NCBI RefSeq assembly: GCF_005886105.2
Contig: NZ_PNCO02000001.1
Location: 2,787,001 to 2,851,000, forward strand
Origin: Pseudoalteromonas galatheae
GTDB lineage: Bacteria; Pseudomonadota; Gammaproteobacteria; Enterobacterales; Alteromonadaceae
Length of the DNA: 64,000 bases
Reading direction: 5' to 3'
Shown here: one piece after another, positions 1 through 8,771 of the stretch
Layout of the letters: the number at the start of each line of letters is the position of its first letter
Numbering within the stretch: the first letter of the stretch is position 1
Translations under genes and position numbers: made by a program
Notes under the pieces: generated by a model
Database searches by the model: none
What the model was told of the DNA's origin: nothing
Seen by the model: only the letters and a program-made list of their open reading frames with translations

Positions 1-1
1 C

Positions 2-1027
2 CTTTACTATCTACTTAAACAACGTGCGATTTATCTCGCTATAGCCTGCTTTGCTGGCATTGCAGGTCTATACAGTGTGCCAGTCACTCAAGGTCCATTG
101 AAATACTCGGGAGATGAAATCACCACTTTGCTTGTACAAGGTAATATCAAGCAGAGTCTGCGCTGGGAGCCTGAGCAGTTTTGGCCGACCATGTCTAAAT
201 ATCGAGATATGACTAGACCTAACTGGCAAGGCGTTGATTTAGTGGTGTGGCCGGAAGCTGCTATTCCTGAATTTGAAGATATCGCCTACCCATTTTTAGA
301 AGGGCTGGACAAAGCCGCCGCGTTTAATGGCACAGCGCTGATAACGGGCATTCCCGATTATCAGTTTGATACCAGAACCGCGTACAACACGCTGATCACG
401 CTTGGTAAAAAAGAAAAAGAAGACAGCGAAGGGCAATATCACTATCTGCACAAAAACCGCTACCAGAAGCACCAATTGTTGCCTATTGGTGAGTTTGTAC
501 CGTTCGAAAACCTATTGCGCCCTATAGCGCCTCTTTTTAACTTAGCGATGTCGTCATTTACTCGAGGTGATGCGGTACAACCAAACCTACTTGCGAACGG
601 TTTGCATGTGTTACCCGCTATTTGCTACGAAATCGCGTTTAGCGAGCTTGTCAGAGGTAACTTTACCTCTGAGTCAGATATTCTTTTTACTGTGAGTAAC
701 GACGCCTGGTTTGGAGATTCCCACGGCCCGCATCAGCATATGCAGATCGCTCGGATGCGTGCCTTAGAATTACAGCGCCCATTAATTCGAGTAACGAATA
801 ATGGTATCACTGGTGTTTACGATCCACTTAGCAAAGTTCAGCATGCCATTCCACAATTCGAAGCCAATATACTGAAAAGTGATGTAAAACTCATTAGTGG
901 AGTGAGCTGGTATGCAGAGCATGGTAATCGCCCCGTCTGGTTTATTGTCGCTTTTATTATGCTGATACTCACCGCTGCAAAGGTAAAGCCCATAATGCTT
1001 AAGCGATTTGAACGCAACTTTTTGTAG
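2..1027 (+). CDS. lnt: Apolipoprotein N-acyltransferase, 3' part only
   Basis: Lnt transfers an acyl chain from phospholipid to the N-terminal cysteine of lipoproteins in the inner membrane. The frame is open from base 2, so the gene begins before the window and about 341 C-terminal residues are present of a usual 500 or so. The nitrilase-like domain is visible with its catalytic triad: Glu in WPEAAIPEF (codon 254-256), Lys in YQKHQLLPIGE, and Cys in AICYE. A last hydrophobic helix (WFIVAFIMLIL) lies near the C-terminus. An internal GTG at 77 could be mistaken for a start, but coding potential continues upstream of it. A REP array follows the stop codon directly. Confidence 0.95.
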   Translation, partial: LYYLLKQRAIYLAIACFAGIAGLYSVPVTQGPLKYSGDEITTLLVQGNIKQSLRWEPEQFWPTMSKYRDMTRPNWQGVDLVVWPEAAIPEFEDIAYPFLEGLDKAAAFNGTALITGIPDYQFDTRTAYNTLITLGKKEKEDSEGQYHYLHKNRYQKHQLLPIGEFVPFENLLRPIAPLFNLAMSSFTRGDAVQPNLLANGLHVLPAICYEIAFSELVRGNFTSESDILFTVSNDAWFGDSHGPHQHMQIARMRALELQRPLIRVTNNGITGVYDPLSKVQHAIPQFEANILKSDVKLISGVSWYAEHGNRPVWFIVAFIMLILTAAKVKPIMLKRFERNFL

Positions 1028-1044
1028 TTGCGGTGATGTACCTA

Positions 1045-1537
1045 CCGCGATGTAAAATCGCTCCTACACTCGATATATAGCCTCTGGTGGGAGCCGCTTT
1101 ACGCGGCGAGCTTTTGTTCCATATCGCGATGTAAAATCGCTCCTACAGGCAATATAATATCTGGTAGGAGCCGCTTCACGCGGCGAGCTTTTGTGCCGTA
1201 TCGCGATGTAAAATCGCTCCTACACTCAATATATAATCTCTGGTAGAAGCCGCTTTATGCGGCGAGCTTTTATCATATCGCGATGTGAAATCGCTGCTAC
1301 ACTCGATATATAACCTCTGGTGGGAAGCGGCTTTATGCGGCGAGCTTTTATACCATATCGCGATGCAAAATCGCTCGACACGCGATATATAACCTCTGCC
1401 GGGAGCCGCTTCACGCGGCGAGCTTTTGTGCCGTATCGCGATGTGAAATCGCTCCGACACGCAATATAATATCTGGTGGGAGCCGCTTTACGCGGCGAGC
1501 TTTTACTATATCACAATGTGAAATCGCACCGAGTATA
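1045..1537. repeat. REP/BIME-like tandem array, about seven units of 77-80 bp
   Basis: Near-identical units begin at about 1046, 1124, 1201, 1278, 1358, 1436 and 1511. Each full unit carries two small hairpins in opposite orientation. One reads GCCGC-TTTA-CGCGGC preceded by GTAGGAG or GTGGGAG on the plus strand. The other reads GCGAT-gtaaa-ATCGC followed by CTCCTAC, which is GTAGGAG on the minus strand. A GTAG-type header next to a short palindrome is the hallmark of REP elements recognised by RAYT (TnpA-REP) transposases, and paired inverse copies form a BIME. The array sits between the 3' ends of lnt and the histidine-kinase gene. The last unit is decayed. No open frame here looks real. Confidence 0.9.
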
Positions 1538-1567
1538 TGACCTCAGGTTAAGAGCAGGTTTTTGTTA

Positions 1568-3730
1568 TTACTCACAAGGTAGAATCACACTCACTTTCAG
1601 GCCACCTAAATCGCTGTGTGCAACTGTAATACTGCCGCCATGCAATTCAACCAACTTTTGACAGATTGATAAACCTAAGCCAGAACCACCAAGGTCTCGG
1701 CTTCGAGACTTGTCGCACCGGAACAAACGTTCAAACAACCGGCCCAACGCTTCATCGTCCACACCGGGGCTCGAATCTTCAATAACACATTGAATACGGT
1801 TGTGCTGATTTTGATAGCGAATTTCCACAAAGACTTCTCCAGGCTTGTCGGTATAATTCACACTATTACGAGCTAAATTATTGAATATCTGAGCGAACCT
1901 AGTCACATCAATGTCGATCTCCAGCGTATCAGGGAGTTCAATATTGGCATTAAAATCAAGTCCTTCATCTGTCACGAAGTCATCAATATCTTCAACAAGG
2001 CCAATAAATGTGTGCTTGGCATTTACGCGCTCTAACGCTAAGTTTAGGCTGCCAGTATCCGCCTGCGCGAGTTCATAGATGTCTTTAATTAAGGTATTAA
2101 GTGTATCGAGACGGCGGTTAAGCACCTTGTAGCTCTGCTGCGGATTTTCCACCAAATTATGTTCCAGAGATTCAATATGCAACTTAAGTACGGTAAGCGG
2201 TGTTCTCAATTCATGAGAAATATCTGCCAGCAATTGCTGTTTTAAGTCTAAAGTTTTATTAAGTAGCTGCTTCTCGAGCTCCAGTGCGCGGCGTTTGTTT
2301 CTCGCAAGTAATAAAAATGCGCTCAACAGAATGACCAACACTCCTACCACAGCAGCTGTTACTATTTGTTGTACACGCTGCTCAGCCTGCTCCATATCAC
2401 GCTGTGTTTTCAAGCTTTGTAGTTCATACTGATTCTTCTGGTATTCAGTGTCCAGCTGATACGCCAAAGCTTTTTGACTGGCTTCTTTTTCAAGCTGAGA
2501 AACCTTGGACTCCGCGTACTGTAGGTGATAATTAAGCGCAGTTTCAAAGTCGCCTTTTGCGCTATATGCGTCCTTTAATACACGTAATGCTGTTTCCTTG
2601 AGGCCAAGGTAGACCTCATCTTGAGCAATAATTTGCTCCATACTTTGAATGAAGAAATCAGCTCGCTCTGGTAAAACAATTTGTGCGTAAGTTGTCATCG
2701 TCTCTTGATAAAGCACTTTGCTTTGTATCGGATCGATTAACTCAAGTGCCTCTTCAACATATGCTCTTGCTTCAACTTTTTGATCTTCCCTCAATTTAAG
2801 CTCAGCTAAATTACTCAGCGCCCAACCTTGATTTCTAATATGTCCGTGTTCCTCAAATATCGTGAACGCCTTTTTAAAGGACGCCTCGGCACTGCTATAT
2901 TGGGCTAGTTTTTTTTGCTCTCGGCCAATGCGGATCAAAGTATAGGCTGAGTAAACCACATTACCCGCTTTAACGTCATAGTCATAAGCGGTTTGGTAGG
3001 CTTCAAGCGACTTCTCATGGTCACCGATGACCTGATGAGCGCCTCCTAAGTTGTAGTAAACTTGTCCGAGTAATACTGTATTTTCCTGCTCTTGGCTTTT
3101 CAGTACCGCAATTGATCGCTGTAATAATTCAAGTGCCTTATCTGGTAACGAAAGATCAGAATAAACATCTGCCAACTGAGTGTTCGCAGACACCTGTAAG
3201 TCTGGAAATTCATACTTTTTTGCCACTTCTATAGAGAGCTCGTAACTCTCTATAGAATCTTTATAACTACCATTGTTTTTGTACGCAGCGGCCCGAAAGC
3301 GATAGGCGTGACTTAACAGCCGATACATATCAAGCTCAGATAGCTGCGATACGGCTAAGTTTAAGTAACTAATCGCGTCGCTAAATTTCCCCTCTTTGAG
3401 CATCAAATCTCCATACGTTAAGGAGTATTTAGCTTCATAGTCAGGCAAATGATGTGTGAGTAACACTTGCTTAAAACGCTCAGCCCATTTATGTGCCTGT
3501 TCGAGCTGAAAAGCATTTTTGAGTGCTACCGTAGTTTTATGGTGAACATCTGCAATTTCTTCTGGCGTTAAATCCGACTCTAATACTTGGTCAACGTTTT
3601 GAAGCGCATTATTTCGCGTTTCTTGCTGCTCTATCTCTTTGATAAAAGCGTCATATAACCGTTCATTGGCGCAAATAAAGGGGCTAAAAAGCAAAAAGAA
3701 ACTAAGCAGCAGTATTTTATAAACCAACAC
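1568..3730 (-). CDS. TPR-containing membrane sensor histidine kinase
   Basis: This is a hybrid sensor of 720 residues. It has a signal peptide or first helix (1-21), a periplasmic run of tetratricopeptide repeats (about 60-400), a coiled coil (about 405-455), one transmembrane helix (456-476), a HisKA domain with phospho-acceptor His506 in DISHELRTP, and a HATPase domain with N-box NNLARNS (617-623), DSSPGV (652-657) and GGSGLGLS (691-698). All ATP-binding motifs are intact, so it should be an active kinase. No response regulator is adjacent, so it is an orphan here. TPR sensors usually read peptide or protein ligands, but the signal is unknown. The terminator at 3768-3793 separates it from ygiF upstream. 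Confidence 0.9.
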   Translation of the reverse strand: MLVYKILLLSFFLLFSPFICANERLYDAFIKEIEQQETRNNALQNVDQVLESDLTPEEIADVHHKTTVALKNAFQLEQAHKWAERFKQVLLTHHLPDYEAKYSLTYGDLMLKEGKFSDAISYLNLAVSQLSELDMYRLLSHAYRFRAAAYKNNGSYKDSIESYELSIEVAKKYEFPDLQVSANTQLADVYSDLSLPDKALELLQRSIAVLKSQEQENTVLLGQVYYNLGGAHQVIGDHEKSLEAYQTAYDYDVKAGNVVYSAYTLIRIGREQKKLAQYSSAEASFKKAFTIFEEHGHIRNQGWALSNLAELKLREDQKVEARAYVEEALELIDPIQSKVLYQETMTTYAQIVLPERADFFIQSMEQIIAQDEVYLGLKETALRVLKDAYSAKGDFETALNYHLQYAESKVSQLEKEASQKALAYQLDTEYQKNQYELQSLKTQRDMEQAEQRVQQIVTAAVVGVLVILLSAFLLLARNKRRALELEKQLLNKTLDLKQQLLADISHELRTPLTVLKLHIESLEHNLVENPQQSYKVLNRRLDTLNTLIKDIYELAQADTGSLNLALERVNAKHTFIGLVEDIDDFVTDEGLDFNANIELPDTLEIDIDVTRFAQIFNNLARNSVNYTDKPGEVFVEIRYQNQHNRIQCVIEDSSPGVDDEALGRLFERLFRCDKSRSRDLGGSGLGLSICQKLVELHGGSITVAHSDLGGLKVSVILPCE

Positions 3731-3767
3731 GGTACCGTCCTTTTATTTTAGTTATTATTGACTACAA

Positions 3768-3793
3768 AAAAGCGAGGAATATACCTCGCTTTT
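3768..3793 (-). terminator. Intrinsic terminator after ygiF
   Basis: A perfect 10-bp stem (AAAAGCGAGG/CCTCGCTTTT) has a 6-nt loop. It is followed on the minus strand by a T run, just past the ygiF stop and upstream of the histidine kinase. Confidence 0.85.
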
Positions 3794-3811
3794 ATTTTCT
3801 ATTTTTACTAT

Positions 3812-5332
3812 TTAAAACCAGTAAGGTTCACTAAGCATAGAAGACTGTCGACTTTGCTCCATGGCACTTATCAAAAAGTCAGATTTTTGCTTGAGCCATG
3901 CCTGCACTTCCTGTAATTCGTCTGCATTTTGGTTTTGGCAAAGCTGATATAAATACGCAAGAGTTTCTAGCTCGTATATACCATAAACGATATCAATCCA
4001 AGGCGTTCTAAACGCTTTGCGCGCTTCTTTATCGTAAAGCTTGCCCAGACAGTTACCGCTTAGTAGCGTGTTTTCTAGCTTTATTCTCACCTGCAAATAA
4101 TCTCTTTCAGAAAGCGATTTATCCTGTGGAAGCAAGTTTTTAAGTTCTTGCCAGTCTTTATCAAATAATTGGCTCGCGATTTCTGTGACGGGTAGCTCAG
4201 CTGCACTTAGTGCTTTTTGATCCCAATTTTTACGCCATGCTCTATCAACAAGCCAACGAGTGAGAGAAAGGATCAAACGGTTATAACGAGTACAATGAAA
4301 TAAATCTTCAATGTCCGTCGGTGTCGGCTGAACATCTTGCAAATCGGTAATGACCTGCGCCAATTCTGGAAACTGATTAAGTTTCTTATGATAAGCATGA
4401 CGCTTTGAGGTATAGGTTTTTAAATGAATCGCATTTTCGACCCAAGCAAGTTCTGACAGCAACCATTTTAATTCGTTACGAATACTCTCGGTCGAGCTTT
4501 TATCAACAATGTCATCGAATAACCAAAACGCGTGACGAATAAGCGAAACTCCATCAATAACGCGCTTTAAAGTCTTGAGACTCGGTTTATTAAAATAGCA
4601 TTGCTCGTGTTTCTGGACGAACTGAATACCATAGCTGACCGTCGCTATGAGGGCTTGCTCTTGTGTTACCTGAGATTTTAGCGGTACAAAACCTATAAAC
4701 TTATTTGGTTTTAGAGGCTTATCATCGGCAATTCGATATCCCCTAGCAGCTTTTGAGTATAACCCCAAACGCATACCTGCTTGCTTAATTAGGTGGTCGG
4801 CTAATAAGAAAAGATCTTCTTTGTTTCCTTCAACTAGCTCAATTTCAAGCTCATTGATTGGCTCCATCTTCCCTTGGGCTGATATTTCCCCTTTATCCAA
4901 CACTACTTCGATTTTAGTTCCTGAGTCCGTTTCGATTAACCAAGTACGACGAATGAAATTCGTACTGAAGACCGGAAATATGTTCTCTGCGATAGACTCA
5001 AGCTGCATGCCATGAGGCCAAATATTCGCGTCAAACGCTAACAAGTCAGGACGTCCTGACTGAATAGGTAAATTGTACTCAGGTCGTTGATGTAACCCTC
5101 CTACAACTTCTCCCGCAAGTTTGATGGTTTGCTCGCATTCATCATTGCAACAACGCGTTCTTAGGCCGATATCTAGCGCACGCAATTCACGATTTGGCGT
5201 GTCAAAGTAGGCGTTAGTTAAGTTTTTAGCAGGCTTGTTAGTGACCGTTTTTGCAAACTGTGTGATGAGTGCAGGGATCAGCGGAACTTCATTATCTGAA
5301 ACCAAAAATTTCAGTTCTATTTCAGTGTCCAT
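3812..5332 (-). CDS. ygiF: Inorganic triphosphatase, CYTH-CHAD protein
   Basis: The N-terminal CYTH domain (about 1-200) carries the signature ExExK as EIELK at residues 4-8. This fold forms a tunnel that hydrolyses inorganic tripolyphosphate with divalent metal, as shown for E. coli YgiF. The C-terminal CHAD domain (about 215-500) is helical and rich in conserved His and Arg, and CHAD domains bind polyphosphate. The 506-residue length fits full-length YgiF (about 430-510). It is divergent from the ygiM homologue, as in E. coli, which supports the name. The function is inferred from the family. The gene ends at a strong terminator and seems to be a single transcription unit. Confidence 0.9.
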   Translation of the reverse strand: MDTEIELKFLVSDNEVPLIPALITQFAKTVTNKPAKNLTNAYFDTPNRELRALDIGLRTRCCNDECEQTIKLAGEVVGGLHQRPEYNLPIQSGRPDLLAFDANIWPHGMQLESIAENIFPVFSTNFIRRTWLIETDSGTKIEVVLDKGEISAQGKMEPINELEIELVEGNKEDLFLLADHLIKQAGMRLGLYSKAARGYRIADDKPLKPNKFIGFVPLKSQVTQEQALIATVSYGIQFVQKHEQCYFNKPSLKTLKRVIDGVSLIRHAFWLFDDIVDKSSTESIRNELKWLLSELAWVENAIHLKTYTSKRHAYHKKLNQFPELAQVITDLQDVQPTPTDIEDLFHCTRYNRLILSLTRWLVDRAWRKNWDQKALSAAELPVTEIASQLFDKDWQELKNLLPQDKSLSERDYLQVRIKLENTLLSGNCLGKLYDKEARKAFRTPWIDIVYGIYELETLAYLYQLCQNQNADELQEVQAWLKQKSDFLISAMEQSRQSSMLSEPYWF

Positions 5333-5630
5333 TAGGGCTGTGTTTTACCTATTTGTCTAAGGGAGGATCAAAATATACAAAGGAGGCAAAGTTTGCAATC
5401 TTTTTATCCGATGATAACTGCTTCAAACATGAGCTAAATCAATAGATAGTTGGGCTAATTTCGCTGAACATCAACGGATTAATAACACCGTATCATTGCG
5501 TTAAATGTTGCAATTTTCATTATGTAATCAATCATTTCACCCCATTCAAAATAAACAAAGCCTTGCTATTAGGCCGCGAAATCCCTACTATTTTGTAAAC
5601 TTTACGACCCAAAGAATAAAAGGCCAACGC
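5333..5630. other. Divergent intergenic region ygiF/ygiM
   Basis: About 300 bp lie between the ygiF start and the preferred ygiM start. The stretch is AT-rich and should hold both promoters. I see no repeat, hairpin or recognised operator in it. An in-frame upstream ATG at 5505 would lengthen ygiM but gives no signal peptide. Confidence 0.5.
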
Positions 5631-6242
5631 ATGTTCAACTTTAAGCAATTTATCATTGCGAGCCTGCTCTTCACCAGCTTTGTAAGCTTTGCTGAAGAGC
5701 CAGACGAAAATAGCGCAGCAAACGCGACAACACCAAACGGCTATATTAGTGACAATCTTTTTATTTACATGCACACAGGTCCAAGTAAGAACTATCGAAT
5801 TTTAGGTTCTGTTGATGCTGGTACGCCAATCACTATTTTGAGTGGTGCTAACGACGAGTTTGTCCAAATCAAAGATGATAAAGCAAGAGAAGGTTGGGTA
5901 GAAAGTAAATTTGTCACCACGGAGCCAGGTTTAAAGCAACAATTAGAAACGGTTAACCAAACCTTGGTGGAAACTCAAGAGGCACTAAACGATGCCCAGC
6001 AGCAACTTCCCATGTTGCAGCAAAACAATACCAATTTACTAGCTGAGAATGCTTCACTTCAAGACACTATATCAGGGCTTGAAAAGCAGCTACAAGATGA
6101 GCGTCTAGCACAACAGCAAAAAGTCCAAAAAGAACAACACCTACTGCTCACTTACGGTGGTATCATCGGGATCAGTGGCATTATTATCGGTGTAATTCTG
6201 ACGCTATTTTTATCTCGTAGAAAACGCTACGACGGCTGGTAA
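5631..6242 (+). CDS. ygiM: SH3-domain anchored periplasmic protein YgiM-like
   Basis: A start at 5631 gives 203 residues. It is preferred over the longer frame from 5505 because it produces a clean signal peptide (MFNFKQFIIASLLFTSFVSFA, cut before EEP) and has AAAGG upstream. A bacterial SH3 domain follows (about 32-95, with the GPSKNYRILGSVDAGTPI type motif). Next come a long coiled coil (about 100-165), a C-terminal transmembrane helix (YGGIIGISGIIIGVILTLFL) and a basic tail. This matches the TIGR04211 SH3-and-anchor family, whose role is envelope-related but unproven. Its neighbour ygiF is conserved in enterobacteria. Confidence 0.87.
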   Translation: MFNFKQFIIASLLFTSFVSFAEEPDENSAANATTPNGYISDNLFIYMHTGPSKNYRILGSVDAGTPITILSGANDEFVQIKDDKAREGWVESKFVTTEPGLKQQLETVNQTLVETQEALNDAQQQLPMLQQNNTNLLAENASLQDTISGLEKQLQDERLAQQQKVQKEQHLLLTYGGIIGISGIIIGVILTLFLSRRKRYDGW

Positions 6243-6314
6243 CTGGTTATATACCTATTGAGGTTAGATAACTTCGTCACTGACGGTGCATCTAAGCTTT
6301 CTTGTCAAAATTAA

Positions 6315-6340
6315 TGGGGTGAATTGTTCAATTCGCCCCA
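6315..6340. terminator. Hairpin between convergent genes
   Basis: An 11-bp stem (TGGGGTGAATT against AATTCGCCCCA, one G-T pair) has a GTTC loop. It lies between convergent ygiM and the outer-membrane barrel gene, so it probably terminates from both sides. The T run is modest (TTAATTTT on the minus strand). Confidence 0.6.
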
Positions 6341-6391
6341 CTCTAAATACAGTTCTAAAAATAACCTTTCTCTACTCCGAATATCAGCGTA

Positions 6392-7060
6392 TTAAAAAGC
6401 CCAACCAAGTAACATGGATATATCGTGCAAATTATGCTCATATTGAACTACGCCTGTGTTGTCATATTCTTTCGATTCTTTAATATTCAAAAGAGAGTAC
6501 TCCAAACCAACATAAAGATTATCTGTTAGTCGATACTCAACACCTATCGAGGTATAAATATCATTACCGCTATCACCTGAACTATTGCTGCCTGTAGGAA
6601 CCAACTGTGCAGGGATCACATCTTTGTATTGCCAATGTGCCATTCCAACTCTTATATTTGCATTAATATTGGTAGACACCTCAATCTCTCCCTTAATCCC
6701 CAACCGTAGAGATTCAGTATCAATAGGAAACCTGGCTCTATATGAGTAGTCATATGGGTTTTGATAGATTCCAGAGTGTGTGTTAGAAACATGAACGGAA
6801 TATTCAGCTAGTGACTCTCCATGAAAATGTTGTGCGACTTCAAGTGCTAAACGATCTGTAAGCCCAACACCGAGCCTCAACCCCCATGAATCAGAATTAG
6901 CAGATGGCGCACGCTTATATCCTAAATCAGATTCTTGCTCAGCATAAAATTCATTATTGGCTTTACCAAAAAGTACTTCTGAAAATATGGCAATATCAGC
7001 CTTCGCGTACATAGGCAACGATAGTACTGCCAGTCCAAATAATTGTTTTTTCATTATCAC
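6392..7060 (-). CDS. Small outer-membrane beta-barrel protein
   Basis: This 222-residue protein has a signal peptide (about 1-21, ending YAKA) and then alternating amphipathic strands with many aromatic residues. It ends in a phenylalanine (LLGWAF), the signal used by BamA for barrel insertion. The size suits an eight-stranded OmpW/OmpA-type barrel. Segments such as DRLALEVAQHF and DNLYVGLEYSLLNI are typical strand pairs. I do not recognise a specific family and assign no substrate. An alternative start at the third codon (Met3) is equally likely. It is monocistronic by context. Confidence 0.75.
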   Translation of the reverse strand: MIMKKQLFGLAVLSLPMYAKADIAIFSEVLFGKANNEFYAEQESDLGYKRAPSANSDSWGLRLGVGLTDRLALEVAQHFHGESLAEYSVHVSNTHSGIYQNPYDYSYRARFPIDTESLRLGIKGEIEVSTNINANIRVGMAHWQYKDVIPAQLVPTGSNSSGDSGNDIYTSIGVEYRLTDNLYVGLEYSLLNIKESKEYDNTGVVQYEHNLHDISMLLGWAF

Positions 7061-7206
7061 ATCGGTGTTTAAAGATTAAAAAGGAAGCAATATTTAGTTT
7101 GAAATATTGAAGTGAAAAGCGGGCGGAAGTATACACTGAATATAAAAAATTTAAACAAGGTGATGATTGAAAGTTTGGCGATACTTTTTAATTTAAAAAG
7201 TTAAAG

Positions 7207-7244
7207 AATAAATAAAGGCCGGAAAAATTCGGCCTTTATTTATT
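7207..7244 (-). terminator. Strong intrinsic terminator after the AGCS symporter gene
   Basis: A perfect 15-bp stem (AATAAATAAAGGCCG and its complement) has an 8-nt loop and A/T-rich flanks. It lies 15 bp past the symporter stop codon and could work in both directions. Confidence 0.9.
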
Positions 7245-7258
7245 CCATCTAAAACGTA

Positions 7259-8689
7259 TTAGACTGAACTCTTTGCATTAATTTCCCCCCAAATGCCAGA
7301 CTCAGTAACTCCTTGCACTTTGACCTTATCGACTTCGAATACAGGCTCTTTCCCTTTTGCTCTTTGCTGATGATAATCAGCCGTCACCGCCAAGATAGTG
7401 GGAGTAAGACGCACGATGGCAATAACATTAACCACCGTCATTAAACCCAATGCGATGTCGGCAAGATCCCATACCTGTTTTAGCGTTGCCGAAGCGCCCC
7501 ACAACATCATAGACAAGTAGCATGCGGTGTAAATTGAACGGCCAACTTTATTATCCAGATGAAATAAGTGTAAGTTACTTTCAGCATAGGCGTAATTAGC
7601 GACTACAGAGGTGAAAGCAAACAAAGTGATCGCCGCCGCAACAAAGTACACGCCCCCAGTTGCTAAATGCGCGGTCATCGCAGATTGTGTTAGCCTTATG
7701 CCTTCCATCTCACTGCCAATATCTATGTCTGCCAATAGAATTATGACAGCAGTGCAACTGCACAAAACGATGGTATCAAAGAATACGCCCAGCATTTGAA
7801 TATAACCTTGGGTCACGGGGTGATTGGGAATTGGCGACGCACTGGCCGATGCGTGCGGTACACTACCCGCTCCCGCCTCGTTAGAATAGAGCCCGCGCTG
7901 AATACCATTTTTGATAGCTGCGCCAAGTGCGCCTGCGCCCGCTTCTTGCAAGCCAAAAGCTGAAAGCAAAATATCTTTGATCATGGCAGGGACTTGAGAG
8001 TAATTCATCACGGTAATAATAATGGCCGCAAGGACAAAGACTAATCCCATTACTGGCACTACCTTTTCAGCAAATCGTGCAATCGCTTTGAAGCCACCAA
8101 GAATAATAGAGCCAGCGAGGACTGTGATCACAATACCTGAATATAAGGTTGGAATATCAAACGCATTGTTGAGCGCATCGGTGATGGTATTGGTTTGCAT
8201 CGCGCTAAAGGTAAATCCATATCCCAAAAACAAGCAAAAGGCGAAGCATACTGCAAACGCCCGACTTCCCAATCCCATGTGAATATAATAAGCAGGACCA
8301 CCTCTAAACTCACCTTGGCTATCACGCACTTTATAGACTTGCCCAAGTACACTTTCGGCAAAGCCTGTTGCCATACCCAAAATAGCTATCATCCACATCC
8401 AAAATATCGCACCACTGCCACCAAGAGAGATAGCAACTGCAACACCTGCAAGATTACCAGTTCCAACTCGAGCTGATAGCCCTGTGCATAAGGCTTGAAA
8501 TGAACTGATTGTATTGCTATCACCCTGACTGCTGCCCCGTAACAGGCTAAACATGTGACGAAACTTTACAACTTGTATCCCTCGCAAAAGAATAGTGAAC
8601 CAAAACCCTGCAAATAGCAGGATATAAATAAGTATCTGGCCTTCTCCCCATAAAAGCCCATTGATACTCTTAACTGCACTTTCAAACAT
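7259..8689 (-). CDS. Alanine/glycine:cation symporter family protein
   Basis: This 476-residue membrane protein of the AGCS family (TC 2.A.25) imports alanine or glycine with Na+ or H+. The family hallmark GLSARVGTGNLAGVA, with GGSGAIFWMW after it, lies at about residues 69-99. The second signature, NGIQRGLYSNEAGAGSVPHA, lies near the centre. Ten or more hydrophobic helices are evident. Downstream is a strong terminator. Upstream, between this gene and ctlX, lies a perfect long palindrome (8725-8765). Substrate choice between alanine and glycine cannot be read from the sequence. Confidence 0.92.
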   Translation of the reverse strand: MFESAVKSINGLLWGEGQILIYILLFAGFWFTILLRGIQVVKFRHMFSLLRGSSQGDSNTISSFQALCTGLSARVGTGNLAGVAVAISLGGSGAIFWMWMIAILGMATGFAESVLGQVYKVRDSQGEFRGGPAYYIHMGLGSRAFAVCFAFCLFLGYGFTFSAMQTNTITDALNNAFDIPTLYSGIVITVLAGSIILGGFKAIARFAEKVVPVMGLVFVLAAIIITVMNYSQVPAMIKDILLSAFGLQEAGAGALGAAIKNGIQRGLYSNEAGAGSVPHASASASPIPNHPVTQGYIQMLGVFFDTIVLCSCTAVIILLADIDIGSEMEGIRLTQSAMTAHLATGGVYFVAAAITLFAFTSVVANYAYAESNLHLFHLDNKVGRSIYTACYLSMMLWGASATLKQVWDLADIALGLMTVVNVIAIVRLTPTILAVTADYHQQRAKGKEPVFEVDKVKVQGVTESGIWGEINAKSSV

Positions 8690-8724
8690 AGGCGATTCCT
8701 GTTTTATTATTATTTGCCGTTTAT

Positions 8725-8765
8725 CTAGGGCCTGTTGACCTTCTTAAAAGGTCAACAGGCCCTAG
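8725..8765. mobile_element. Perfect palindrome made of two CTAGGGC-family element ends
   Basis: An 18-bp perfect inverted repeat (CTAGGGCCTGTTGACCTT) has a 5-nt loop. Its arms match the termini of the 269-bp element at 18576-18844 (ends CTAGGGCATGTTTACC and TTCAACAGGCCCTAG). This looks like an internally deleted, end-to-end remnant of that MITE-like family. It could also act as a hairpin after ctlX, although no T run follows. Confidence 0.7.
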
Positions 8766-8771
8766 TATTAT

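Noticed and set aside
1176..1460. Minus-strand open frames inside the repeat array
   Set aside because: The predicted peptides simply repeat the 78-bp unit, with no start signal or family resemblance.
1045..1537. CRISPR array
   Set aside because: The units repeat in full without unique spacers and carry REP-type hairpins with GTAG headers; no cas genes are present.
5505..5630. Longer YgiM start
   Set aside because: It would bury the signal peptide 42 residues inside the protein; the ATG at 5631 has a ribosome site and a clean signal peptide.
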